7,275 nt of DNA from Oscillospiraceae bacterium (GCA_003453215.1 DMMB01000056.1:14552-21826), one strand, 5' to 3'. Shown: positions 1 to 5,535, counted from the stretch's first letter. The notes: generated by a model not told the origin, from the sequence alone. Program-made: numbers and translations.

Positions 1-158
1 GCGATACGGGCGGCCTCGATCTGGTTGGAGGTGATCCAAGCGGGCTCCAGGGCCTGCAGACCAAACTCGCCGTTGGAAACGGTGTTGCCGCGCAGTGCTT
101 TACCGGTCAGACGACCGCGCTGAACGCGACGATATTTTACTCTTTTGGGCAACAGCAT
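1..158 (-). CDS. rplP: Ribosomal protein L16, N-terminal part (cut by window edge)
   Basis: Large-subunit protein L16, which sits near the A site and central protuberance of the 50S subunit. Only the first 52 residues are present; the rest lies beyond the left edge. The start MLLPKRVKYRRVQRGR and the later segment GLQALEPAWITSNQIEAARIA (split here by no gap) are typical of the family. The ATG overlaps the rpsC stop by one base (TAATG), which implies translational coupling, and a GGAGG site lies inside the end of rpsC. Its place directly after rpsC matches the standard S10 operon order. Identification is secure. Confidence 0.95.
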   Translation of the reverse strand, partial: MLLPKRVKYRRVQRGRLTGKALRGNTVSNGEFGLQALEPAWITSNQIEAARI

Positions 159-856
159 TACTTGCGGCCTCCTTCCTTCTTGGGCTTACGGTCCTGCAGC
201 ACTTCACCGGCATAGATCCATACCTTTACACCGATGCGGCCGTAGGTGGTAGCAGCCTCTGCAAAGCCGTAATCAATATCGGCACGCAGGGTCTGCAGCG
301 GGATAGTACCCTCATGGTACTGCTCCACACGGGCAATCTCAGCGCCGCCCAGACGGCCGGAGCACTGAGTCTTGATTCCCTTGGCGCCGGGCTCGCGGCC
401 CATGGGCTTCATGGCGCGGCCAATGGCCTGCTTCATGGCGCGGCGGAAGGATACACGACCCTCCAGCTGGGCAGCAATGCTTTCGGCAACCAGCTGGGCG
501 TTCTTATCGGGGCTCTTTACCTCAATTACACCCAGGGGCAGTACGGTCAGCTTCTGAGTTTTGCCCTTGTTTACCAGAGCTTCGCACTCAGCACGCAGTT
601 TTTCAATCTCCGCGCCGCCCTTACCAATTACGATACCGGGACGGGCACAGTGAATATTGATGCGAACCTTATCGGCTGTTCTCTCGATTTCAATCTTGGG
701 AACGCCGGCATCATACAGTTTCTTCTTCAGGAATTTACGCAGGTTATAGTCCTCGACCAAGATATCGCCGAAAGCGTTATCACGAGCAAACCAGCGGGAA
801 TCCCAATCCTTGATTACGCCCACGCGAAGACCGTGGGGATTTACTTTCTGTCCCAT
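158..856 (-). CDS. rpsC: Ribosomal protein S3
   Basis: Small-subunit protein S3, part of the mRNA entry tunnel and the associated helicase activity of the 30S subunit. The 232-residue length is normal. The N-terminus MGQKVNPHGLRVGVIKDWDS is a family signature. The type II KH domain carries the VIGKGG loop at residues 76-81. The C-terminal domain contains GRLGGAEIARVE and ends in KVWIYAGEVL and a basic tail. A GGAGG site stands 6 nt before the ATG. The gap from rplV is 21 nt, and the stop overlaps the rplP start. Nothing is unusual in the frame. Confidence 0.98.
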   Translation of the reverse strand: MGQKVNPHGLRVGVIKDWDSRWFARDNAFGDILVEDYNLRKFLKKKLYDAGVPKIEIERTADKVRINIHCARPGIVIGKGGAEIEKLRAECEALVNKGKTQKLTVLPLGVIEVKSPDKNAQLVAESIAAQLEGRVSFRRAMKQAIGRAMKPMGREPGAKGIKTQCSGRLGGAEIARVEQYHEGTIPLQTLRADIDYGFAEAATTYGRIGVKVWIYAGEVLQDRKPKKEGGRK

Positions 857-877
857 AGTTTACCTCCTTCTTTCAGC

Positions 878-1213
878 TTATTCTTTTTCACGCAGAACCA
901 TAGTTACGTGAGAAGTTCTCTTCATCACGCGGAATGCACTGCCCTTTGCTCTGGGACGAATTCTCTTGAGCATAGGACCGGGGCAGACAAAACACTCTGC
1001 GACATAAAGATTATTCTTGTCCATGTTGAAGTTGTTCTCCGCGTTGGCTACTGCGCTCTTCAGCAGCTTAGCCAGGGGCTCGCAGGCCGCCTTGGGAGTC
1101 AGCGCCAGAATGGCGGCTGCTTCATCAACAGGCTTGTTGCGGATCAGATCCAGCACGATCTGTACCTTGCGGGGCGAGATGCGCGCGTGTCTGAGATAAG
1201 CCTTAGCTTCCAT
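878..1213 (-). CDS. rplV: Ribosomal protein L22
   Basis: Large-subunit protein L22; its long beta-hairpin lines the peptide exit tunnel. It has 111 residues, normal for the family. The N-terminal block RISPRKVQIVLDLIR (residues 11-25) and the C-terminal block KRTSHVT (98-104) are conserved. The tunnel loop around residues 82-97 reads RIRPRAKGSAFRVM; many L22 proteins have GRA where this one has GSA, so Ser92 replaces the common Arg. A strong AGGAGG site precedes the ATG. It lies 26 nt after rpsS and 21 nt before rpsC. Confidence 0.97.
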   Translation of the reverse strand: MEAKAYLRHARISPRKVQIVLDLIRNKPVDEAAAILALTPKAACEPLAKLLKSAVANAENNFNMDKNNLYVAECFVCPGPMLKRIRPRAKGSAFRVMKRTSHVTMVLREKE

Positions 1214-1239
1214 GTGTTTTTCCTCCTTTCGGTCCTATT

Positions 1240-1509
1240 TTAAGATTTCTTGGCACCGGCGTGGCCGCGGAAGGTACGGGTGGGGGCAAATTCGCCCAGC
1301 TTGTGGCCAACCATATCCTCGGTGACATATACCGGCACGTGCTTGCGTCCGTCATGCACAGCAAAGGTGTGACCGACGAAGTCAGGGAATATTGTGGAGG
1401 CGCGGCTCCAGGTCTTGAGGACGCGCTTTTCGCCGGCCTCATTCATGGCTTGCACTCTTGCCAGCAGCTTAGGCTGCACAAAAGGTCCTTTTTTGATACT
1501 TCTGCTCAT
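1240..1509 (-). CDS. rpsS: Ribosomal protein S19
   Basis: Small-subunit protein S19 in the 30S head, near the tRNA A site and the bridge to the 50S subunit. It has 89 residues, close to the usual 90-93. Family motifs seen are MSRSIKKGPFV at the start, TWSRASTIFPDFVGHT in the middle and GHKLGEFAPTRTFRGH near the end. A GGAGG site lies 10 nt before the ATG. It sits 26 nt after rplB and 26 nt before rplV, the normal operon place. Confidence 0.98.
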   Translation of the reverse strand: MSRSIKKGPFVQPKLLARVQAMNEAGEKRVLKTWSRASTIFPDFVGHTFAVHDGRKHVPVYVTEDMVGHKLGEFAPTRTFRGHAGAKKS

Positions 1510-1535
1510 AGTTCAATATCCTCCTTTCCTCGCGG

Positions 1536-2369
1536 TTATTTCGCGTTGCGGCGCTTGACGATGAACTTGTCAGAGGCCTTGTGCTTGCCGCGGGTCTTGT
1601 AACCCAGCGCGGGCTTGCCCCAGGGGGTTACAGGGCCGGGACGGCCGATGGGCGCGCGGCCCTCACCACCACCGTGGGGATGGTCGCAGGGGTTCATAAC
1701 AGAACCGCGGACGGTGGGACGGATACCCATATGGCGGGTACGGCCGGCCTTACCGATGTTCACGTTTTCGTGATCGATGTTGCCTACCTGACCAATGGAG
1801 GCCATGCAGTTCAGCTGAACGTTGCGCAGCTCGCCGCTGGGCAGACGGATCATGCCGTACTTGCCTTCCTTAGCCATCAGCTGGGCCATGTTGCCAGCGG
1901 CGCGGGCCAGCTGGGCGCCCTTACCGGGGTACAGCTCCACATTATGGATTACGGTACCGACGGGGATATTCGCCAGAGGCAGTGCATTGCCGGGTTTAAT
2001 ATCGGCATTGGGGCCGGAAACGACGGTATCGCCAACCTTCAGGCCAACGGGGGCCAGGATGTAGCGCTTCTCGCCATCTTCGTACTGCACCAGAGCGATA
2101 TGAGCGGAACGGTTGGGATCGTACTCCAGAGTAAGCACAGTAGCAGGTACATTCAGCTTCTCGCGCTTGAAGTCGATCACACGGTATTTACGACGGTTGC
2201 CGCCGCCCTGGTGACGAACGGTGATGCGGCCGGTATTGTTACGGCCGGAATGCTTCTTCACCGGTTCCAGCAGGGATTTTTCGGGGGCTACCTTGGAAAG
2301 CCCGGAATAGTCGGTCACGGTCATGCCGCGGCGACCGGGAGTCGTGGGCTTATAGCGTTTAATAGCCAT
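1536..2369 (-). CDS. rplB: Ribosomal protein L2
   Basis: Large-subunit protein L2, needed for subunit association and located close to the peptidyl-transferase centre. It has 277 residues, the family length. It starts MAIKRYKPTTPGRRGMTV and carries HQGGGNRRKYR at residues 53-63. The conserved C-terminal loop MNPCDHPHGGGEGR spans residues 225-238. His230 corresponds to the functionally important His229 of E. coli L2; Cys228 stands where many homologues have Val. The purine-rich site AAAGGAGAGG precedes the ATG. The gap to rplW upstream is 98 nt, unusually wide. Confidence 0.98.
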   Translation of the reverse strand: MAIKRYKPTTPGRRGMTVTDYSGLSKVAPEKSLLEPVKKHSGRNNTGRITVRHQGGGNRRKYRVIDFKREKLNVPATVLTLEYDPNRSAHIALVQYEDGEKRYILAPVGLKVGDTVVSGPNADIKPGNALPLANIPVGTVIHNVELYPGKGAQLARAAGNMAQLMAKEGKYGMIRLPSGELRNVQLNCMASIGQVGNIDHENVNIGKAGRTRHMGIRPTVRGSVMNPCDHPHGGGEGRAPIGRPGPVTPWGKPALGYKTRGKHKASDKFIVKRRNAK

Positions 2370-2467
2370 TTTAATTCCTCTCCTTTGTAGATTTTAGCGG
2401 AGCCGGAGCAGGCTCCATACATAATTGTTCTTACGCAGCGGGGACTGAAACCCCGGGGAGCGGCGCC
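2370..2467 (-). other. rplW-rplB intercistronic spacer with two hairpins
   Basis: The 98-nt gap holds two inverted repeats on the minus strand. One has four-base arms GGGG and CCCC (2440-2443 and 2451-2454) around a 7-nt loop. The second has arms GGAGCC and GGCTCC (2399-2404 and 2411-2416) around a 6-nt loop and lies just before the rplB ribosome binding site. Neither is followed by a T-run, so these are not classical terminators. Possible roles are RNA processing, stability or translational control; none is shown by the sequence. Confidence 0.5.
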
Positions 2468-2764
2468 TTAGCGCATGCTCTCAAAGAACTCGATGGTCTT
2501 GGAATCCTCGGTCAGGGTAACAATCGCCTTTTTGTAGCTGGCGGTGTAGCCCTGGTAGCGGCCCATTCTCTTCAGCTTGCCTTCGCAGTTCATGGTGTTT
2601 ACAGCAGCTACCTTGGTGCCGGGGAACATAGCCTCTACGGCCTTGGCAATTTCCACCTTATTCGCGGTCTTCATGACCTTGAAGGTGTACTTTTTGTGCT
2701 GCATCGCTTCCATGGAATTTTCGGTAACGATGGGGGCGACGATAATATCCTGGATCATTTTCAT
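2468..2764 (-). CDS. rplW: Ribosomal protein L23
   Basis: Large-subunit protein L23 at the exit of the peptide tunnel, where trigger factor and SRP dock. It has 98 residues, normal for the family. The N-terminal block reads IIVAPIVTENSMEA; Glu15 aligns with E. coli Glu18, the trigger-factor contact, and is followed by Asn where most homologues have Lys (EKS becomes ENS). The loop VNTMNCEGKLKRMGRYQG and the block KKAIVTL are typical. The start overlaps the rplD stop by four bases (ATGA), and AGGAGG lies 10 nt upstream. An in-frame ATG two codons later is further from the site and less likely. Confidence 0.97.
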   Translation of the reverse strand: MKMIQDIIVAPIVTENSMEAMQHKKYTFKVMKTANKVEIAKAVEAMFPGTKVAAVNTMNCEGKLKRMGRYQGYTASYKKAIVTLTEDSKTIEFFESMR

Positions 2765-3387
2765 TTCGCGTACACCTCCTCCAGTTTATCTACCGCAGCC
2801 ACGGTCAGGATCATCTTGCGGGCATTGAGCACATCATAGGTGTTCATTTCGCCCACAATGCTGGTCTTTACACCGGGGATGTTATTGGCGGAGCCAACCA
2901 GGGTCTTGTTCACTGCATCGGTAACGATGAGCGCTTTCCCTTCGGCGCCCAGCGCCTTCAGCATATTTACTACGGTCTTGGTCTTGTACTCATCTACCTT
3001 GATGGCATCAACCAGAATCAGCTCATTCTCGGCAACCTTGGCAGAGAGAGCGCTCTTGAGGCCGACAACCTTCATCTTGCGGTTGATGGTGTAGCGGTAG
3101 GAACGGGGCTTGGGGCCCAGTGCTACGCCGCCGTGAGTCCACTGAGGAGCGCGGGTCGAACCCTGACGGGCATGACCGGTGCCCTTCTGACGCCAGGGCT
3201 TTTTGCCGCCGCCGGAAACTTCGGTTCGGGTCAGGGTGGACTGAGTGCCCTGACGCTGGTTCGCCAGATAATTCTTGACCACTTCGTGCAGGACCGCCTT
3301 GTTAGGAGTCACTGCAAAGATCGCGTCGTTCAGCTCACGCTCGCCGACGCTCTTGCCGGTCATATCGTAAATTGTAACCTTAGCCAT
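2761..3387 (-). CDS. rplD: Ribosomal protein L4
   Basis: Large-subunit protein L4; its extended loop reaches the constriction of the exit tunnel. In gammaproteobacteria it is also the repressor of its own S10 operon. It has 208 residues, the family length. The tunnel loop spans about residues 59-97, with GGGKKPWRQKGTGHARQGS at 59-77. His72 stands in a GTGHAR motif that is GTGRAR in many bacteria. The C-terminal half NELILVDAI and DVLNARKMILT is normal. A GGAGG site lies 9 nt before the ATG. The gap from rplC is 20 nt, and the stop overlaps rplW. Confidence 0.98.
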   Translation of the reverse strand: MAKVTIYDMTGKSVGERELNDAIFAVTPNKAVLHEVVKNYLANQRQGTQSTLTRTEVSGGGKKPWRQKGTGHARQGSTRAPQWTHGGVALGPKPRSYRYTINRKMKVVGLKSALSAKVAENELILVDAIKVDEYKTKTVVNMLKALGAEGKALIVTDAVNKTLVGSANNIPGVKTSIVGEMNTYDVLNARKMILTVAAVDKLEEVYAK

Positions 3388-3407
3388 TCTTCGTATCCTC
3401 CTTCCTG

Positions 3408-4040
3408 TTAAGCCTTCACGGAGTCGGTGATGGTAACAATGCCGCCCTTAGCGCCGGGGATAGCACCCTTGATGGCGATGAGGTTGTTCTCGGCATCGAT
3501 CTTCACGACAGCCAGATTCTGTACGGTCACGCGCTCAGCACCCATGTGGCCGGGCAGCTTTTTGCCCTTCATAACACGGCTGGGGTCGGAGCAGGCGCCG
3601 TTGGAACCGGCATGACGATGAACGGGGCCGGTACCGTGGGTATCCTTCAGGGAGTGGGCATTGAAGCGCTTGATTACGCCAGCATAGCCTTTACCTTTGG
3701 AAGTACCGCAGACATCTACCGCGTCGCCCGCGGCGAAGGTATCTGCTTTGATGATGTCGCCGACATTCAGGGCGGCGATATCGTCCAGACGGAATTCTTT
3801 CAGGGTCTTCTTCAGGGCTACGTCAGCCTTGGCAAAGTGACCCTTGATCGCTTTGGTGGCGCGCTTGTCGCTGAGTGCACCGTAACCGATCTGCACGGCT
3901 TCATAACCGTCGTTCTCGATTGTCTTCTTCTGCACTACCACGCAGGGGCCGGCCTCTACGACCGTTACCGGTACTACATTGCCCTTTTCATCAAAGAGCT
4001 GGGTCATACCGATCTTTTTGCCGATGATACATTTTTGCAT
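3408..4040 (-). CDS. rplC: Ribosomal protein L3
   Basis: Large-subunit protein L3, an early assembly protein whose finger reaches the peptidyl-transferase centre. It has 210 residues. It starts MQKCIIGKKIGMTQLFDEKG. The central extension carries GTSKGKGYAGVIKR (112-125) and RVMKGKKLPGHMGAERVTVQN (155-175, shown in family alignment). His165 stands where E. coli has Gln150, the PrmB methylation site. The stretch FNAHSLKDTHGTGPVHRH (126-143) differs from the common HGFHGGP-type sequence. AGGAGG lies 9 nt before the ATG. It is preceded by an unusually long 110-nt gap after rpsJ. Confidence 0.97.
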   Translation of the reverse strand: MQKCIIGKKIGMTQLFDEKGNVVPVTVVEAGPCVVVQKKTIENDGYEAVQIGYGALSDKRATKAIKGHFAKADVALKKTLKEFRLDDIAALNVGDIIKADTFAAGDAVDVCGTSKGKGYAGVIKRFNAHSLKDTHGTGPVHRHAGSNGACSDPSRVMKGKKLPGHMGAERVTVQNLAVVKIDAENNLIAIKGAIPGAKGGIVTITDSVKA

Positions 4041-4100
4041 TTGTGTGTTCCTCCTGTTCGGTTATTGGTCGGCCATATTGTGTTCGGGTCGGCCGACATG

Positions 4101-4126
4101 ACCTTACCCGCCTTGCGGCGGCAGGT
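4101..4126 (-). other. Hairpin with GCAA tetraloop in rpsJ-rplC spacer
   Basis: On the minus strand a five-pair stem CCGCC/GGCGG closes a GCAA (GNRA) tetraloop. It is extended by ACCT/AGGT across a small asymmetric internal loop (1 nt against 3 nt). It sits in the 110-nt gap between rpsJ and rplC. The same gap has a 10-bp palindrome GTCGGCCGAC (4088-4097) and a second copy of GGCCGACC nearer rplC. No T-run follows, so it is not a typical terminator. It may act in RNA processing, stability or regulation. Confidence 0.5.
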
Positions 4127-4150
4127 GCCGGGTGTGGATCCAAGCCGTTT

Positions 4151-4462
4151 TTACAGCTTGATTTCGATCTCTACGCCGGCGGGCAGCTCCAGACCGGTCA
4201 GCGCTTCCACCGTCTTGTTGGAAGGTCTGAGGATGTCAATGAGCCGCTTGTGGGTTCTCATCTCAAACTGCTCGCGGCTGTCCTTGTACTTGTGGACGGC
4301 ACGCAGGATGGTTACGATCTCCTTTTCGGTGGGCAGCGGGATCGGGCCGGACACGCGGGCGCCTGTGCGCTTTGCGGTCTCCACGATCTTTTCTGCTGCG
4401 GTATCCACCAGCTGGGCATCATAGCCTCTCAGTCTGATTCTGATTTTTTCCTTGACTGCCAC
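4151..4462 (-). CDS. rpsJ: Ribosomal protein S10 (NusE)
   Basis: Small-subunit protein S10, which also acts with NusB as the antitermination factor NusE. It has 103 residues, the family length. Motifs are IRIRLRGYDAQLVD (7-20), SGPIPLPT (38-45) and SREQFEMRTHKRLIDI (62-77). The start is GTG: it gives the family N-terminus (M)AVKEKIRIRL and lies 9 nt after a perfect AGGAGG. An ATG only 2 nt after that site is out of frame and opens a 16-codon ORF that stops inside rpsJ. It is the first gene of the S10 operon, after a leader of about 325 nt. Confidence 0.98.
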   Translation of the reverse strand: MAVKEKIRIRLRGYDAQLVDTAAEKIVETAKRTGARVSGPIPLPTEKEIVTILRAVHKYKDSREQFEMRTHKRLIDILRPSNKTVEALTGLELPAGVEIEIKL

Positions 4463-4788
4463 TTTGCATCGCCTCCTGTTAGTTTAGTTTACTCAGGCGA
4501 CGGTTTTTGCCCTGCTTTCTTTGCAAACCCTGCCGGGTGTTCCGCGGTATCGCATAAAGAAATCCGGACGCTTCCCAGCCCTTTTTTTCAAAAGGATTCG
4601 GAGCCATCCGGGACCTTTTAATGCACTCGCCGCAGCCATTCCCATGGGGATAGCGCCGGTTGCAGTTCAAAGCCGCCCGGTTTTAAATCGGACATACTCC
4701 GCGGAAATTCCCCGTCTGGACCACTGTCGTCACAATGGTTCGGCGGCCACCTCCCGCATCATCGCATATCAAAAGCGCAGTCACGCAA
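4463..4788 (-). promoter_or_regulatory. Long structured 5' leader of the S10 operon
   Basis: If transcription starts about 7 nt after the -10 box, the leader is about 325 nt and has no convincing gene. Hairpins seen on the minus strand are: ACCATTGT/ACAGTGGT with loop GACG (4720-4739); GCTATCCC/GGGAATGGC with loop CAT and one bulged A (4635-4654); AAAAGG-CGGA/TCCG-CCTTTT with a TGGC loop and a 3x3 internal loop (4590-4619); and CCTTTT/AAAAGG with a GAAA tetraloop (4580-4595). The last two share the same CCTTTT and cannot form together. This resembles an autoregulatory r-protein leader, as known for L4 in E. coli, but I do not recognise it as a described family. The regulatory role is inferred. 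Confidence 0.5.
4472..4477 (-). promoter_or_regulatory. rpsJ ribosome binding site
   Basis: A perfect AGGAGG on the minus strand decides the rpsJ start. It is 9 nt from the GTG at 4462 and only 2 nt from the out-of-frame ATG at 4469, so GTG is the workable start. Confidence 0.85.
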
Positions 4789-4793
4789 GGATT

Positions 4794-4822
4794 AGTGTAC
4801 CATACAAAGATGCCTTTTGCAA
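4794..4822 (-). promoter_or_regulatory. S10 operon promoter (sigma-A type)
   Basis: On the minus strand: -35 TTGCAA (4817-4822), a 17-bp spacer, and -10 TACACT (4794-4799) preceded by TGG, which gives an extended -10. It faces rpsJ, and phased A-tracts lie just upstream. This is the best promoter in the intergenic region. Confidence 0.75.
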
Positions 4823-4825
4823 GCC

Positions 4826-4861
4826 TTTTTTACCTAATTTTCCGGACTTTTTTGCTTTTTT
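4826..4861 (-). promoter_or_regulatory. Phased A-tracts / UP-like element upstream of S10 promoter
   Basis: Read on the minus strand, four A-tracts of 6, 6, 4 and 6 bases (4856-4861, 4848-4853, 4838-4841, 4826-4831) lie directly before the -35 box. Their centres are about 8, 11 and 11 bp apart, close to helical phasing. Such A-tracts are expected to bend DNA and to bind the RNA polymerase alpha C-terminal domains. The function is inferred from position and composition. Confidence 0.5.
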
Positions 4862-4908
4862 ATTATTACCTTCGCTTAACAAGTGCACATACGGTTTTTT
4901 GCGGGCAT

Positions 4909-4985
4909 AAATGCTGCCCAACATTGTGTGTCGCGTTGACAGGCGCCAGCCTGTCTGCCACTCCACACTTCCCCGGGCAGCATTT
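4909..4985 (-). ncRNA. Unrecognised 77-nt nested hairpin (possible structured RNA)
   Basis: Perfect 11-bp outer arms (AAATGCTGCCC and GGGCAGCATTT) enclose a 5-bp GTGTG/CACAC helix and a 7-bp GACAGGC/GCCTGTC helix capped by a 4-nt loop. On the minus strand the gaps between helices also pair: G.U pairs just inside the outer stem, then a tandem G.A/A.G step and a G-C, U.G, G-C run. On the plus strand these become A.C and C.A mismatches. That asymmetry suggests the RNA is made from the minus strand. I see no clear promoter or terminator of its own. It does not match SRP RNA, 6S RNA or any riboswitch I know. It could also be a palindromic intergenic repeat. Confidence 0.45.
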
Positions 4986-5036
4986 CTCCCACACAAAAAC
5001 TCCAAAGGACTTTTCAGCGAAGGAGATTTTGTTACC

Positions 5037-5064
5037 AAATAGTGGGATTGGCCCCCTACTATTT
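5037..5064. repeat. Inverted repeat, 10-bp arms
   Basis: AAATAGTGGG (5037-5046) can pair with CCTACTATTT (5055-5064) around an 8-nt loop. As plus-strand RNA one pair is a G.U wobble; as minus-strand RNA it is an A.C mismatch. An AT-rich ATATATA follows on the plus side. The role is unknown; it may help end transcription between the queT operon and the S10 promoter. Confidence 0.4.
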
Positions 5065-5091
5065 ATATATAGGGAGCCGCAGAAATGGCAA

Positions 5092-5116
5092 TGCCCCGCC
5101 CAGAATGGGCAGGGCA
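5092..5116 (-). terminator. Terminator-like hairpin after the queT operon
   Basis: A 10-bp GC-rich stem TGCCCTGCCC/GGGCGGGGCA with a 5-nt loop starts 8 nt after the stop of the 136-residue ORF. On the minus strand all ten positions pair (one U.G); on the plus strand that pair is C.A. The minus-strand U-tract is poor (TTGCCATTT). The plus side has a clean T6 four bases after the stem, so the element may work in both directions. It most likely ends the queT operon. Confidence 0.5.
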
Positions 5117-5124
5117 GCGGTTTT

Positions 5125-5535
5125 TTATACATCAATTTGGGAATTGAGCAGCGCCAACAAGCGGTCTTCCCACTCTTCATGTCCTTTTGGTGCGGCGCCG
5201 CAGCCCTCTGCCCGCAGGGTTTCCCCATTGGCAAAGGTAATATACAAAAGCCAGCGCTTGGTACGCGGGGTGCGCAGCCGGCATTCATTGTAGCCGGCCC
5301 ACCCGGTAATATGGTACTGGTCGCCCAGTTCGCTTAGCTGCTGCCACAGCGCTTCCGGGGCCGCAATGCTCTCCAAATGTTCCGGCATAGTGCGGGAATA
5401 GGTGAGCCGCACCCGGCCGTTTTCCGGCGTTACACGATAATGGAACCCCCAATGATGACCGTCTCCGCAGCGGTATTCCCACTGGGCAACGGGCGGCAGG
5501 GGGGCCATTTCCTTTTTGCGGCCAAAAAGCGCCAT
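5125..5535 (-). CDS. Uncharacterised protein, 136 residues, downstream of queT
   Basis: I do not recognise this protein. It has no obvious signal peptide or membrane segment and looks cytosolic. It is rich in aromatic residues, with Trp at 19, 29, 64, 79, 95 and 122 and Cys at 23, 85 and 112. The N-terminus is short and basic (MALFGRKKE). The middle has alternating patterns suggestive of beta strands (RVRLTYSRT, RWLLYITFANGETLRAEG) and the C-terminus a short helix (EEWEDRLLALL). It starts 6 nt after the queT stop, with a weak GGGAAG site 9 nt before the ATG, so it is probably co-translated with queT. Its frame and codon use match the neighbours, so it is probably a real gene. A role in queuosine metabolism is possible only by association. 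Confidence 0.7.
   Translation of the reverse strand: MALFGRKKEMAPLPPVAQWEYRCGDGHHWGFHYRVTPENGRVRLTYSRTMPEHLESIAAPEALWQQLSELGDQYHITGWAGYNECRLRTPRTKRWLLYITFANGETLRAEGCGAAPKGHEEWEDRLLALLNSQIDV

Noticed and set aside
95..1243. 382-residue plus-strand ORF, and similar long plus-strand ORFs at 1581-2390 and 3546-4424
   Set aside because: They lie antisense to intact ribosomal-protein genes, lack ribosome binding sites and resemble no family. They arise from the GC-rich codon pattern of the real genes.
4492..4645. 50-codon basic ORF in the S10 leader, starting at the ATG in CCCATGGG
   Set aside because: It has no ribosome binding site, its start lies in a predicted hairpin, and its basic composition fits random GC-rich sequence. 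It could be a leader peptide only if conservation showed it.
4909..4985. Nested hairpin as a MITE or insertion element
   Set aside because: The flanks show no target-site duplication, and only one copy is visible. Not excluded, but unsupported within this window.
4909..4985. Nested hairpin as SRP RNA, 6S RNA or an integron attC site
   Set aside because: It lacks the GGAA-loop SRP core, is far too short for 6S RNA, and has no attC-type GTTRRRY/RYYYAAC ends.
4995..5025. Possible minus-strand terminator: CTCC/GGAG followed by TTTTT
   Set aside because: The stem has only four pairs around an 18-nt loop, too weak to call.
4866..5288. 140-residue minus-strand ORF across the intergenic region into the gene downstream of queT
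   Set aside because: It overlaps the better-supported 136-residue frame, has no good start signal and runs through the terminator and nested hairpin.
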